64,000 bases of DNA. It comes from ZC4RG30 sp963812195 (lineage in GTDB: Bacteria; Pseudomonadota; Gammaproteobacteria; Steroidobacterales; Steroidobacteraceae). A program made the position numbers and the translations under genes. The stretch covers positions 69,283 to 133,282 of the forward strand of contig CAWEUI010000022.1 in the NCBI GenBank assembly GCA_963812195.1, given 5' to 3'. Positions 19,501 to 28,175 of the stretch are shown piece by piece; the stretch's first letter is position 1; every line of letters starts with the position of its first letter. The notes under the pieces are model-generated. The model was not told where the DNA came from. It searched no databases and saw only the letters and a program-made list of their open reading frames with translations.

Positions 19501-20366
19501 ATGGGCGTGAACCAGTTCCGGATTCTCAAGGCACACCAGGGCACCTCTTGCAACTCACCCCCGGATATGGACGAGATCAATCGCCAGACATGGAAGACCG
19601 GACAGGTCTTCCGTCAGTATCGCGATCTTGAAGGCTACGTAGATCCAGGTGAGGAAGCGGCCACCGAGTGGTTGCGGGCGGAATGCCGTGACCAGCCCAT
19701 TCTCGACCTCGGCGTGGGCTGTGGGCGCACCACGCCACTATTCGTGTCATCAGCACGGACTACATCGGCATCGATTACACGAAGGAGCTGCTGGAGGTCG
19801 CTGCCCGCAAGCATCCCGGGGTGGCGTTCCACCACATGGATGCGCGCGATCTGCACGCCTTCGCGGATGCCTCAGTCAAGCTGGTCAATTTCAGCTTCAA
19901 TGCCATCGACGCCGTCGCATTCGCGGACCGGCTGAAGATCATCCTGGAGGCGCACCGCGTATTGAAGCCCGGGGGACTGTTCTTCTTTTCCGCGCACAAT
20001 CGCGTAGGTCCTGGCACGCGGGAAGGGCTGCACAGCCTGCTGCCGCGATTCTCGGCGAATCCGGTCAAGCTGGCTTGGCGAGTCGCCCGCTCAGCCGCCG
20101 CGTTGCCGGCCAGCCTTTACAACCGCTGGCGCTTTGGTGCCATGCGAACCGAGCACGAGGGATACACCGTCGCGAACGCCTCGGCACATTATTTCGGCCT
20201 GGTCATCCTCTATACGACGCTGGCCGAGCAGAAGCGTCAGCTCGCGCAAGCCGGCTTCTCCACGGAAGTCGTGTTCGAAAACACGGCCGGGCGTGCCGTC
20301 AGCGAATCCGACGATCTGCGCGATGCATGGTGGCTGCACTTCATTGCACGGAAGAAGGTGCAGTAG
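19501..20366 (+). CDS. SAM-dependent methyltransferase, frame broken once
   Basis: The first frame from 19501 ends its coding signal at PILDLGVGCGRTTPL, the glycine-rich SAM-binding motif I. Near 19740-19746 the frame changes by one base. It continues as STDYIGIDYTKELLEVAARK, FHHMDARDLHAFAD (motif II region), ILEAHRVLKPGGLFFFSAHN (motif III) and a C-terminal part ending at 20366. The corrected class I methyltransferase has about 288 residues. The ATG lies one base after the stop of the tandem hydrolase, so the two are probably co-translated. It may methylate a sugar or lipid intermediate of the polysaccharide pathway; the target is unknown. Confidence 0.75.
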
Positions 20367-21267
20367 GCGAGCCTTGCCGCCCAGATTCGCCTCGAAGAAC
20401 CCGCTCACCCTACGCGCGAACTCGGTCGGTGCCGCCTGGTAGTAGCCGCCGTGGCCCGCACCGTCGACAACCCATAGCTGCTTGGGCTCGCGGGCCGCCG
20501 CGTACAGTTTGGTGACCATCCAGCGCGGCACGTCCGCGTCCTTCGACCCCACCAGCACCAGAATGGGACGGGGCGAGATTGCCGCGATCACGTGCACCGC
20601 TTCCTGCGCGGTATCGAGGAGACCGGTGCCGCGCATTGCCAGCCATCCGGCGTCGTAGCTGAGGAATCCCCAGTGCGTATCGTGCTCCTTCAGATAGTCC
20701 GTGAAGGTGGGTGGCGGCGCCTCCAGTGTCACGGCCTTCAGACGCGGATCAGATGGCGGCAACCTGGGTCATCACGTAGCCGCCAATCGAGAATCCCAAC
20801 CCGCCAATGCGCGCGGGATCCACGTCCTTGCGCGAGGCAAGCCAGTCGATCGCGGCCCCCAGTGCATGGCGCGCCTGTGCATTCCACCGGACATTGCCTC
20901 CGCTGCGGCCCAGGCCGGGCCAGTCGAAGGCCAGTACGCCGAAGCCGGCGCGGGCCAGAACCCGTATCTCCGGCAACATCATGCTGCGATCACCGTTGGT
21001 GCCGTGGGTAACCACGACGGCGGCGCCGTTGGTCGAGGGCACATACCAGGCCGCCAGTTCAGGGCTGTCGGCTGCGGTGATGGAGACCGTCGTAATGTTC
21101 GCGACGCCGGTCCGGGCCGGTGAGTCCAGCAACGGCGAGGGCGGATCCGCCTCGAAGAGATTGTGGATGGAATGGTAGTTGTGCCAGCCAACATATGCGG
21201 CGCCAGCCAGCACAACCACAAGGCCCGCGACCGCCAATCCGGTGAAAGCGCGCAAGAGAGGCCGCAA
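20091..21267 (-). CDS. membrane-anchored alpha/beta hydrolase, frame broken, 3' end uncertain
   Basis: The gene starts at 21267 with an N-terminal membrane helix (LAVAGLVVVLAGAAYVGWHN). A hydrolase domain follows with VVVTHGTNGDRSMMLPEIRV, LAFDWPGLGRSGGNV and the nucleophile elbow GFSIGG. The frame shifts by one base near 20755. The next frame gives DPRLKAVTLEAPPPTFTDYL, PILVLVGSKDADVPRWM (Asp region) and VVDGAGHGGYYQAA (His). The recognisable domain ends near 20380. The open frame then runs on to 20091, antisense to the methyltransferase gene. That overlap is improbable, so another indel may hide the true stop. It is the last gene of the minus-strand carrier-protein cluster, 18 bases after the DUF1839 gene. 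Confidence 0.65.
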
Positions 21268-21285
21268 TGAAGACCCCCTGCCGGG

Positions 21286-22272
21286 TTATGAACGCACTGC
21301 GGCGTCCAGGCTGCTCATGCCCCGCGCCCAGGCCTCGGCCATGGCTTTGCACGGCGTTTCGACGTCCAGCGCCCGGCGGGCATTGACGGCGCGCGCACCC
21401 TTCAATACCAGGGACTTGCACGCCGCGGAGATGGACTGGAAGTCCGCTGCCGCCGATTCGGCTTGCAGGGCATTGTGCTCCTGCAGCCAGCGCAGATTGA
21501 ACGCGGCGAGCTCGAATGCCGCGCCAAGCTGTCGCAGGCTCGCGAACGCCCACAGGTGGTAGTACTCGAGGCCCTTCTCCTGCAAGTGCGGCAGTTCCGC
21601 GGCAAACCTGGTGGCGAACTTTTCGACCGGATTGTGCTGCGGCCGTCGGGCGAGATGGCGCTTGAGCAGGCCCAGCGACTGCCTGGCAAGCTCGGACGGT
21701 GCCAGTTGCTCGCGACGCTCGAGCCTTATGAACTCGGCGAACAGTGGCAGGAATGCCGGATCGTGCGGCACGCCGACCCGGAACTGCGCGCGGAAGTCTT
21801 CGCCTTCCAGGCGGTGGTATGACGCATTGTGGAAGTAGTCGAGAACCTGCGCTTCCACGTCGATCGCGTTCATGACGATGGTGGTCTTGACGTGATTGCG
21901 CTGATAGTCGGTTCCCGCCGTATCCGGCAGCCAGAAGGCATCGGCTTCCGTGCTGATGAGCCGCCCGGCCGGCAGATGTTCCACCGCATGTTCCAGCAGC
22001 GGCTTCCAGACCGTGAGTTCCTGCACGTCCAGGCCATAGAGCTCGTACAGCTCGCCATGCGGCGGCTTGAAGAACGTCCACTGGTCGCCTTCGAAATCCA
22101 GCGCGACCACGAACGGCAGGATCGCGCGGGTTTCCAGCCCAAGCGCATGCAGGACTTCGATCCAGATGTCGACGTAGCAGTTCTTCTCCGGCCACAGCAC
22201 CGTATCCGCGTGCAGCGGACTGCGCTGGTAATGCACCGGGTCGAGCCCCGGAATGGCCGCCAAGGTGGTCAT
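21286..22272 (-). CDS. DUF1839 family protein
   Basis: The 328-residue soluble protein has no signal peptide or membrane helix. It looks like a DUF1839 member: VLWPEKNCYVDIWIEVLHAL near the N-terminus, LEGDQWTFFKPPHGEL-type sequence (here DFEGDQWTFFKPPHGELYEL), and NHVKTTIVMNAIDVEAQVLD, YFHNASYHRL. Proteins of this family are known mainly by their position beside amino acid:[carrier protein] ligases, and no biochemical activity is established to my knowledge. The conserved Cys in EKNCYVD and the YFHNASYH segment could be catalytic, suggesting acceptance or transfer of the aminoacyl group. That is a guess. It begins 16 bases after the ligase gene ends. Confidence 0.8.
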   Translation of the reverse strand: MTTLAAIPGLDPVHYQRSPLHADTVLWPEKNCYVDIWIEVLHALGLETRAILPFVVALDFEGDQWTFFKPPHGELYELYGLDVQELTVWKPLLEHAVEHLPAGRLISTEADAFWLPDTAGTDYQRNHVKTTIVMNAIDVEAQVLDYFHNASYHRLEGEDFRAQFRVGVPHDPAFLPLFAEFIRLERREQLAPSELARQSLGLLKRHLARRPQHNPVEKFATRFAAELPHLQEKGLEYYHLWAFASLRQLGAAFELAAFNLRWLQEHNALQAESAAADFQSISAACKSLVLKGARAVNARRALDVETPCKAMAEAWARGMSSLDAAVRS

Positions 22273-22288
22273 GAAACCTGCCTGGCCG

Positions 22289-23200
22289 TCAGGGCCAGAG
22301 CTGCTTGCGCACGCTGGAAGGCCACTTGCCCGGATCCATGCCGTGTTCCTTCAACAGCGCCATGGTGATGCGCTCCAGCCCGAAGCCCAGGCAGGCCGTG
22401 TTGGCGACATTGCCATCGGCTGTCTTGATGTCGAAGGTGGAACCGAAATGCTCCTGGTGGAAATTGAAGGAACACAGCGCTGTCGGATCCTCCGCGGAAA
22501 CGACCGGCACCAGCACCTCGAACTTCAGGCGCTGCTCCTTCTGGCTCTGCCCCAGGACCTTGCCGCCGCGCCCGAAGAACGGATCCGAGGCGACATCGGA
22601 CTTGGCCGGGAGTCCCAGGGTGGTAAGGATATCCACGCCCCGCTTCAGCCACAGATCGCGCCATTCCACCACCTGGTCCGCGGTGCCCGCGCGAACCATC
22701 TCGCGCACCCGGAACGACTGCATGCGGGTCGGCTCCCGCGAAGGCTCGTGACGGTAGACCCAATGCAACATGCTGAACAGCCGCCCATCGGCCGGCAGCG
22801 TCCCGCTGATGGTCGGATAAAGCGGATAGCAGGCCGCCGGGTTCAGGGTGACGTGCGTCATCTTCAGCATGCCGCCCCAGTCCTCGCCACTGTTTACCGT
22901 ATCGGCAAGCTTGCGGGATTCGAGCTCGCTGCCAAAGAAGCTGTGCACCGCGCCGCACAGGTGCGGGAAGTTGTCCAGATAGTGGACGCGCTCGAGAATC
23001 TGGCGATTGATGACGGGCGGGAAAGTCAGCTGCTCGGCCTGGTCCCCGTGCGCCACCCGGCTCACCAGCGCATTGAACCCTTCGAGAATGGACTCGAAGA
23101 CCGGGCCACGGCCAAATGCGCCGTCGACGCCGACCGGGACGATATGGCCGGCCTTTACCAGCTCTTCATAGAACGATTCGACGTCGTAAGTCTTGCTCAT
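22289..23200 (-). CDS. amino acid:[carrier protein] ligase (truncated seryl-tRNA synthetase homologue)
   Basis: The 303-residue protein is a class II aminoacyl-tRNA-synthetase core without the tRNA-binding arm of SerRS. Motif 2 reads SFRVREMVRAG around residue 162-172 and motif 3 ACLGFGLERITMALL around 269-283. Cys124 (NPAACYP), Glu167 (in motif 2) and Cys270 (in motif 3) match the zinc-ligand pattern of this family, known from the Bradyrhizobium BLL0957-type enzymes. Those enzymes load small amino acids such as glycine or alanine onto the phosphopantetheine arm of a carrier protein, not onto tRNA. The ATG at 23200 gives MSKTYDVESFYEEL; a longer start would overlap the upstream gene. A matching carrier protein lies in the same gene run at 27026-27277. 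Confidence 0.87.
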   Translation of the reverse strand: MSKTYDVESFYEELVKAGHIVPVGVDGAFGRGPVFESILEGFNALVSRVAHGDQAEQLTFPPVINRQILERVHYLDNFPHLCGAVHSFFGSELESRKLADTVNSGEDWGGMLKMTHVTLNPAACYPLYPTISGTLPADGRLFSMLHWVYRHEPSREPTRMQSFRVREMVRAGTADQVVEWRDLWLKRGVDILTTLGLPAKSDVASDPFFGRGGKVLGQSQKEQRLKFEVLVPVVSAEDPTALCSFNFHQEHFGSTFDIKTADGNVANTACLGFGLERITMALLKEHGMDPGKWPSSVRKQLWP

Positions 23201-23213
23201 CGCAACTCCCGGA

Positions 23214-24377
23214 TCAGCTGTCCTTGTACACCAGCAGCATTGCGGCACTCTTTGCCTTGATGCGCTCGTTCGAAATCATCAGCGACGATGAAAGCAGGTC
23301 ACGGTAATGCCTGCCGACCGTGAACGGGGAATTGTTCTTGTAACCCAGAATGCCCACGATCTGCAGCGCCTGATGCACGATCTGCGGCCCGGCAGTGGAT
23401 GCCGAGATCTTCAGATTGTTGAACCTCAGGGCCCATCCCATGGACAGCAACTCTTCGCGACCCTGCGCAGAATCCGGCAGGGCATCGAACTCCTCGGCGA
23501 CGGCCTGCCAGTTGTGGCGCATGGTCTGCGATGCCACGGACACCTCCGCCAGACGCACCGCCGTGGGGGGAACCGAGCCCGGCGCCTTGCGCGCCACACC
23601 GCGTACATAGGTACTGGCCCGCGCCACCGCGTCGGAGGCGATACCCCACCACAACGCGGACCACAGAACGTGCGAATAGGGCACCATCGTCTGCGCCGAG
23701 GAATCCGCATATGGTCCCGGAAGGATCTGCCATTCCTCGCCGGAGGAAGTCAGGCTGAACCCGGGGCTGGTCGTGCCGCGCATGCCCAGGGTGTCCCAGT
23801 CTGTTGTCTGCTTGAGTTCGTAGTCGCCCTTGCGCACCAGGACCAGCACCTGGTCATTGGCGGGCGAATCCGCGGCGCGGCGCGCCGTGACGAGTATCGC
23901 GTCGGCGCTCGCGCAGTACGATCCCGTGGTTGCTTCCTTGTTGAGCTGGAATCGGCCGTTGCTGCGTTCCACCGCGCAGATGCTCGAGCGTGTATCCCCG
24001 GACGTGCCGACTTCGGAGGTGATGGAAGCAAGCAGCAGCTGCTTCTCCACGATCTCGCGCAGATAGGCCGTGAGCTGGGGGGAATTCGCGTGATGGCGGG
24101 CGATGCACGCAACCTGTATGTAGTGCATGGCCAGCACCATTCCGCTGCTGCCGCAGCCCTGCGACACCGCGGCGCATATCTCGGACAGTTCGCGCAGATT
24201 GCAGCCGGCGCCGCCAAACTCTTTCGGCACAGCCGCCGACATCAGCTTCGCCTCGCGCCATGCCTGCAATGATTCGACCGGAAACCTGGCCTCGCGATCC
24301 ACGCTGTCGGCGAACTTGGCGGAGACCCCCGTTCCGATCTTGCGGGCGGTCTCGATCAGTGGGCAGGGATTCTTCAT
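23214..24377 (-). CDS. acyl-CoA-dehydrogenase-fold flavoprotein of the carrier-protein cluster
   Basis: A 387-residue soluble protein of the acyl-CoA dehydrogenase superfamily. N-terminal helical domain: VPKEFGGAGCNLRELSEICA and GSSGMVLAMHYIQVACIARH. Middle beta domain: LASITSEVGTSGDTRSS and DTLGMRGTTSPGF. C-terminal helical bundle ends with QIVGILGYKNNSPFTVGRHY and RDLLSSSLMISNERIKAKSA. In dehydrogenases that last segment normally carries the IYEGT catalytic glutamate; here the equivalent position appears to be Ile. The protein may therefore be an oxygen-using flavin monooxygenase or oxidase acting on the aminoacyl-carrier substrate. The ATG at 24377 is preceded by AAGGAAGC, and the gene ends 13 bases before the ligase gene. 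Confidence 0.8.
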   Translation of the reverse strand: MKNPCPLIETARKIGTGVSAKFADSVDREARFPVESLQAWREAKLMSAAVPKEFGGAGCNLRELSEICAAVSQGCGSSGMVLAMHYIQVACIARHHANSPQLTAYLREIVEKQLLLASITSEVGTSGDTRSSICAVERSNGRFQLNKEATTGSYCASADAILVTARRAADSPANDQVLVLVRKGDYELKQTTDWDTLGMRGTTSPGFSLTSSGEEWQILPGPYADSSAQTMVPYSHVLWSALWWGIASDAVARASTYVRGVARKAPGSVPPTAVRLAEVSVASQTMRHNWQAVAEEFDALPDSAQGREELLSMGWALRFNNLKISASTAGPQIVHQALQIVGILGYKNNSPFTVGRHYRDLLSSSLMISNERIKAKSAAMLLVYKDS

Positions 24378-24463
24378 ATGCTTCCTTGGATCCGTAAGCG
24401 GCAATGATCATATGGTTGCAGAGCATGCAGGCGTGAGCAATGTCACACCACAACCCGCGCACT

Positions 24464-27019
24464 TCACGCTGCGTTGCCCACAATTTCGATTCTGGCAGGC
24501 GCGGCCAGGTTGAGGGCGCTGACCACACCGAACAGTGGCCTCGGCGCGCCAACAGCCCGCATCTGGACCCGCCTGTCCTGCCCCGGCGCGAGCCAGAAAT
24601 GCGAATCATCGCAACTATACCCGTCGGCCTGCAGGTTGACGCCGCGGACGAATGCACCGCTATTGAGCGTCACTTCGAACAGGCCCGGTTCAAGCTCGCG
24701 GGCGCGCGCCGACAGCCCGATGCTGGCATCGGGTCCGATATGCAATCCTGAATCAGGCAGGTAGCAGCTCTCGGATGCCACGTCCGGCGCCGCGGGGTCG
24801 CGCCAGCGCGCGATCACCAGGTCGCAGGACATGGGCCCGAAACGGTAGGCAAATGTCAGGTCGTGGAATGTGTCCAGCAGCTCCGCGAGCGCGATTGTGC
24901 GCATCGAGCGGGCCGGTAGCGGCTGCTCGTGATTCACGTGCTCGATGAGATGCCTGCCGGCACGGTAGAGCAGCAATTCCAGGGTGCCGCTGCGATCGAT
25001 CGGGCTCTCGTTGCGAAGATGAACCGACAATCCGTTCAGTCCTTCGTCGGTGATGCCCACCCAGACCGGCTGCAATGTGCGGCGCAATGCGTGGTAAGGG
25101 GTCTTGGGATTGCCCGCTGAATCAATGATCCCCCATCCGGCGCCAGGCCACAGGTCGCGCAGGAACCAGATGAGCGCGCCGCCACACGAGGATCCGGGTC
25201 GGCGCCATTCGGTGAAGGCGGTAGTCATCGCGTGCGCACTGGCTTCGCGGCCGAGCGCCACATAGCGGGCGTGGTCGTGGTAGCGCAGCCGCCCCGGATC
25301 CACGCCGAAGAACTCAGCGACGTAGTGGTCCCGCACGTCATCGAAATCCCAACCCGCCCCCAGGTCGCGCGGCGAGCGTTCCCTCCAGGCCGCGTGCGTC
25401 ACGCGCACACCGGCGCCTCCGGGAAGACTTTGAAGCGTGGTGTCTTCGGGAATATTGGCAAAGGCAAGGCACTCGGTGGCGAAGTTCAGCCCGGAACGTC
25501 GCAGATCGTCGGCGCTCCTGAGGTATGCGCCCAGCCCGTAGTAGGAAGTGGTTCCCGCACTCGGCTGATGAGGAATCGCCCCGCCGCTTGCGCTGGACGG
25601 CCAGTACGCCACACCGGGGCAATGCGCAGCGGTCAGCTGCGCCAGGGTCTGGCTGAACAGAGCCGGCTCCCACAGTGCGCGCGGCGCGCCCCACATGGCG
25701 GCCTGCTGCGAGACCTCGCTGTTGCCGCATATGACGGCCACGCTGGGATGGCGCATCCAGCGGCGCAGTTGCTGGCGCGCTTCGGCCGCGATGCTCTGGC
25801 CAAGATCGGCGTCTTCGGCCGGATAATCCATGTTCGCGAACATGAAGTCCTGCCAGACGAGCACGCCGTATTCATCGCACAGGTCGAAGAACAACTCGTC
25901 CTCGTAGACCATCGTGCCGCCCACGCGCAGCATGTTGAAGCCGGCGTCGACCGCCTGCTCTATCGCGCGCCGATAGCCGGCTTCATCGCCGCCCAGCGAT
26001 ACCACGTCAAGCGGGGTCCAGCACGCGCCGCGGCAGAACACCTGCACGTCGTTCACGTGAACCGCGAAGTCCTTTCCCGGGCCCGCTGCTGTACTCACCG
26101 TGCGGAACCCCACGCGGCCAAGCGAATGCTCGGGCGCATTGGCGGATCCACCCTTGCGGCACATCACGATCTCGTACAGGTGCGGACGGCCATGGGTATG
26201 CGGCCACCACAATCGCGGATCCCGCACCGAAAGTTCGGCGTCCATCAGCCCGTCGGGGCGATTGTGCAGGTCCTGCGTCGCAACGATCTTTCCGGAATCA
26301 CGCAGCTGAAGCTGCCAGGCTGGCGGATCATCAGCGGGCGATTCGACGCGCACCAGCAATTGCACCAGACCGCTGCCGTCCTGGACCTTGCAGGTGAGCC
26401 GTTCAACCGCCGGTCGTACGGAGCCGCCGGTACCTACCCATACCGCACGCCATGGCCCCACTGCCGCGGCGGGGGGTGACCAGCCGGGCGTGCGGCCGAG
26501 CAGCGTCGTGCGATACCAGCGAAGTTGCTGGTTCTCCACCATCGGCGCGCGCCACCGCGGTCGCCGCCGCTTCTGGCGCAGCGCCTGATCGAGCGAACCA
26601 AAGCGCAGAATCAGTTCGTTGCGGCCGGCCGTGAAGGGCGGACGGTCAATCCGGTGCTCGAGAAACATGTTCTCGCTGTGCAGGATGTGCGACCCGTTGA
26701 GCCAGACGTCACAGAGCGTCGCGAGTCCGTCAAATGCCAGACAGGCAATATCCGCAGCCGCCTCGTCGGTGAACTCCGGCGCCACGCGAAACCACCAGTC
26801 ATCCGCGTCGAAGCGGCGCCGCGGTCCGTCCAGCGACCAGGCGCCTGCCGAACGCAGCGCCGCGGCCGCGGTGCCGGGCACGGCAGCGCTCATCCAGCTC
26901 AGGTTCCGCGGCAGGTCTTCCGGCTTCGCATACAGACCGGCCGTGGTGCAACAGCATTCCCAGCCCGCACTGAGGTTCCGGCGATCAGCGTGCCAGTTTC
27001 CGTTCCGGCTCGCCGCCAT
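24464..27019 (-). CDS. glycoside hydrolase family 2 protein, beta-mannosidase-like
   Basis: The 851-residue protein has the full GH2 plan: jelly-roll sugar-binding domain (about 1-200, with DDWWFRVAPEF and CDVWLNGSHILHSENMFLEH), immunoglobulin-like domain (about 205-310, VGFRTVST), and TIM barrel (about 315-640). The barrel has NMLRVGGTMVYEDELFFDLC, VWQDFMFANMDYP, the acid/base Glu435 in ICGNSEVSQQA and the probable nucleophile Glu516 in NFATECLAFANIPE. C-terminal Ig-like domains follow. There is no signal peptide, so it is probably cytoplasmic. It lies between the carrier protein gene (6 bases away) and the flavoprotein gene (86 bases). A GH2 enzyme inside a carrier-protein cluster suggests that the product or an intermediate is glycosylated, but this is unproven. 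Confidence 0.85.
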   Translation of the reverse strand: MAASRNGNWHADRRNLSAGWECCCTTAGLYAKPEDLPRNLSWMSAAVPGTAAAALRSAGAWSLDGPRRRFDADDWWFRVAPEFTDEAAADIACLAFDGLATLCDVWLNGSHILHSENMFLEHRIDRPPFTAGRNELILRFGSLDQALRQKRRRPRWRAPMVENQQLRWYRTTLLGRTPGWSPPAAAVGPWRAVWVGTGGSVRPAVERLTCKVQDGSGLVQLLVRVESPADDPPAWQLQLRDSGKIVATQDLHNRPDGLMDAELSVRDPRLWWPHTHGRPHLYEIVMCRKGGSANAPEHSLGRVGFRTVSTAAGPGKDFAVHVNDVQVFCRGACWTPLDVVSLGGDEAGYRRAIEQAVDAGFNMLRVGGTMVYEDELFFDLCDEYGVLVWQDFMFANMDYPAEDADLGQSIAAEARQQLRRWMRHPSVAVICGNSEVSQQAAMWGAPRALWEPALFSQTLAQLTAAHCPGVAYWPSSASGGAIPHQPSAGTTSYYGLGAYLRSADDLRRSGLNFATECLAFANIPEDTTLQSLPGGAGVRVTHAAWRERSPRDLGAGWDFDDVRDHYVAEFFGVDPGRLRYHDHARYVALGREASAHAMTTAFTEWRRPGSSCGGALIWFLRDLWPGAGWGIIDSAGNPKTPYHALRRTLQPVWVGITDEGLNGLSVHLRNESPIDRSGTLELLLYRAGRHLIEHVNHEQPLPARSMRTIALAELLDTFHDLTFAYRFGPMSCDLVIARWRDPAAPDVASESCYLPDSGLHIGPDASIGLSARARELEPGLFEVTLNSGAFVRGVNLQADGYSCDDSHFWLAPGQDRRVQMRAVGAPRPLFGVVSALNLAAPARIEIVGNAA

Positions 27020-27025
27020 GATTCC

Positions 27026-27277
27026 TCAGGCAGCGGTCAGCGTATCCACGGCATTGCAGATCGCCGCAATGCTGCCGAACACGCTGCGGGACAGCATCTG
27101 GTCGGGAAACTCGATATCGAATTCACTCTCCAGCGCGAGCATGATGCTGACGCTGGCGTGCGAGGTAAGGCCGGCCTCGTAAAGGTCGGCACTGTCCTGA
27201 AGTTGAGCAGCATCTACGCTGAGCCGGCCATGTTCCTTCAGGACGCCACGAACACGCTGGACGATGTCTTCACTCAT
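27026..27277 (-). CDS. stand-alone acyl/aminoacyl carrier protein
   Basis: The 83-residue protein has the four-helix carrier-protein pattern. The phosphopantetheine attachment serine is Ser39 in the segment YEAGLTSHASVSIMLALE. This GLTSHASV form differs from the DSL motif of fatty-acid ACP and matches carrier proteins paired with amino acid:[carrier protein] ligases. FDIEFPDQMLSRSVFGSI follows as expected. I chose the ATG at 27277; a longer start at 27358 would add 27 residues without family support. It heads a co-directional run with the GH2, flavoprotein, ligase, DUF1839 and hydrolase genes. A 177-base gap upstream may hold a promoter, although no clear consensus was seen. Confidence 0.85.
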   Translation of the reverse strand: MSEDIVQRVRGVLKEHGRLSVDAAQLQDSADLYEAGLTSHASVSIMLALESEFDIEFPDQMLSRSVFGSIAAICNAVDTLTAA

Positions 27278-27454
27278 AACGGGGTTGGTTGTCGCAAGTT
27301 GGTTGAATCGGGGGCAAAGTGACTCGGCAATGATAGATACAGGAAAAGCCCGCTGCATGGCTGTTCGCTGGAGACTGTGATCGAATGCACCATATTCTGC
27401 CCTGCTTCATCCGTAGCCGCCGGTCAGTCAGAGGCCAGTGCCTTGTGCAATCCG

Positions 27455-28090
27455 TCAAGCGGTGTTCGCGCGGCCCTTACGTACCAGATGCCGGCTGGCA
27501 AGCCGTCGCAGCTCGCGCCACACCGGCAAGGGTATACCGTGTCCCCCGTCGAACGGCAACCAGGACACCTGCGCACCCCCTTCCCTGAAGAAATCGCGCA
27601 GCCGCTCGCCGGTAGCCAGCGGCAAGTCCGCATCGTTGCGTCCGTGTGACACCAGCACCGGCATTCCCCGAATGACCTCCCGTCGCTCCTGCCACTGCGC
27701 ATGGGCGATGCGGGAAGAGGACAGCAGGGCCAGCAACACCGGGCGCAATCCGCCCATCAGCACCAGATCGGTGGCCAGCATGCCCCCCTGGGAGAAGCCG
27801 ACCAGAATCAAGGGCACTTCACCGTGGATCGCCGTCGTTTGTGCGATGAATTCGTTGAACTGCCGGCGCAACGCTTCGCGCCCCGGCGGATACTCGTCGA
27901 AAAGGTCCCGATCTCCGGCTGCCATCTGCTGCTCTCGCAGCGCCGCGTCAACAGGCCACCAGGATCTTCCGCGCGGTTCTGCCGGATGAATGCCCCGCGG
28001 CAGATAGATGGTCGCGGGCAAACCCATTGCGTCGACCAGTGGCGCCAGATCCATCGGCTCCATGGCATACCCATGCAATACCACCAGCAC
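27455..28090 (-). CDS. phospholipase/carboxylesterase-type alpha/beta hydrolase, start uncertain
   Basis: At least 211 residues from a GTG at 28090. It has VVLHGYAMEPMDLAPLVDAM, the nucleophile elbow ILVGFSQGGMLATDLVLMGG, the Asp region VLVSHGRNDADLPL and the catalytic His in FDGGHGIPLPVW. This is the pattern of the carboxylesterase/thioesterase (abhydrolase_2) family. The same frame is open further upstream (HDYSQFRIAGTEGLRIT) to about 28185, where an ATGA overlaps the stop of the flavin reductase gene in another frame. The true start is probably that ATG at 28179, with a one-base indel just after it. In this cluster it could act as a thioesterase releasing a carrier-bound product; that is inference. 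Confidence 0.72.
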   Translation of the reverse strand: MLVVLHGYAMEPMDLAPLVDAMGLPATIYLPRGIHPAEPRGRSWWPVDAALREQQMAAGDRDLFDEYPPGREALRRQFNEFIAQTTAIHGEVPLILVGFSQGGMLATDLVLMGGLRPVLLALLSSSRIAHAQWQERREVIRGMPVLVSHGRNDADLPLATGERLRDFFREGGAQVSWLPFDGGHGIPLPVWRELRRLASRHLVRKGRANTA

Positions 28091-28175
28091 GGCGCGCTCC
28101 TCCCCGCGTGGCGTGATCCGCAGGCCTTCGGTTCCCGCAATCCGGAACTGCGAGTAGTCGTGCCCGGCTATCGTG

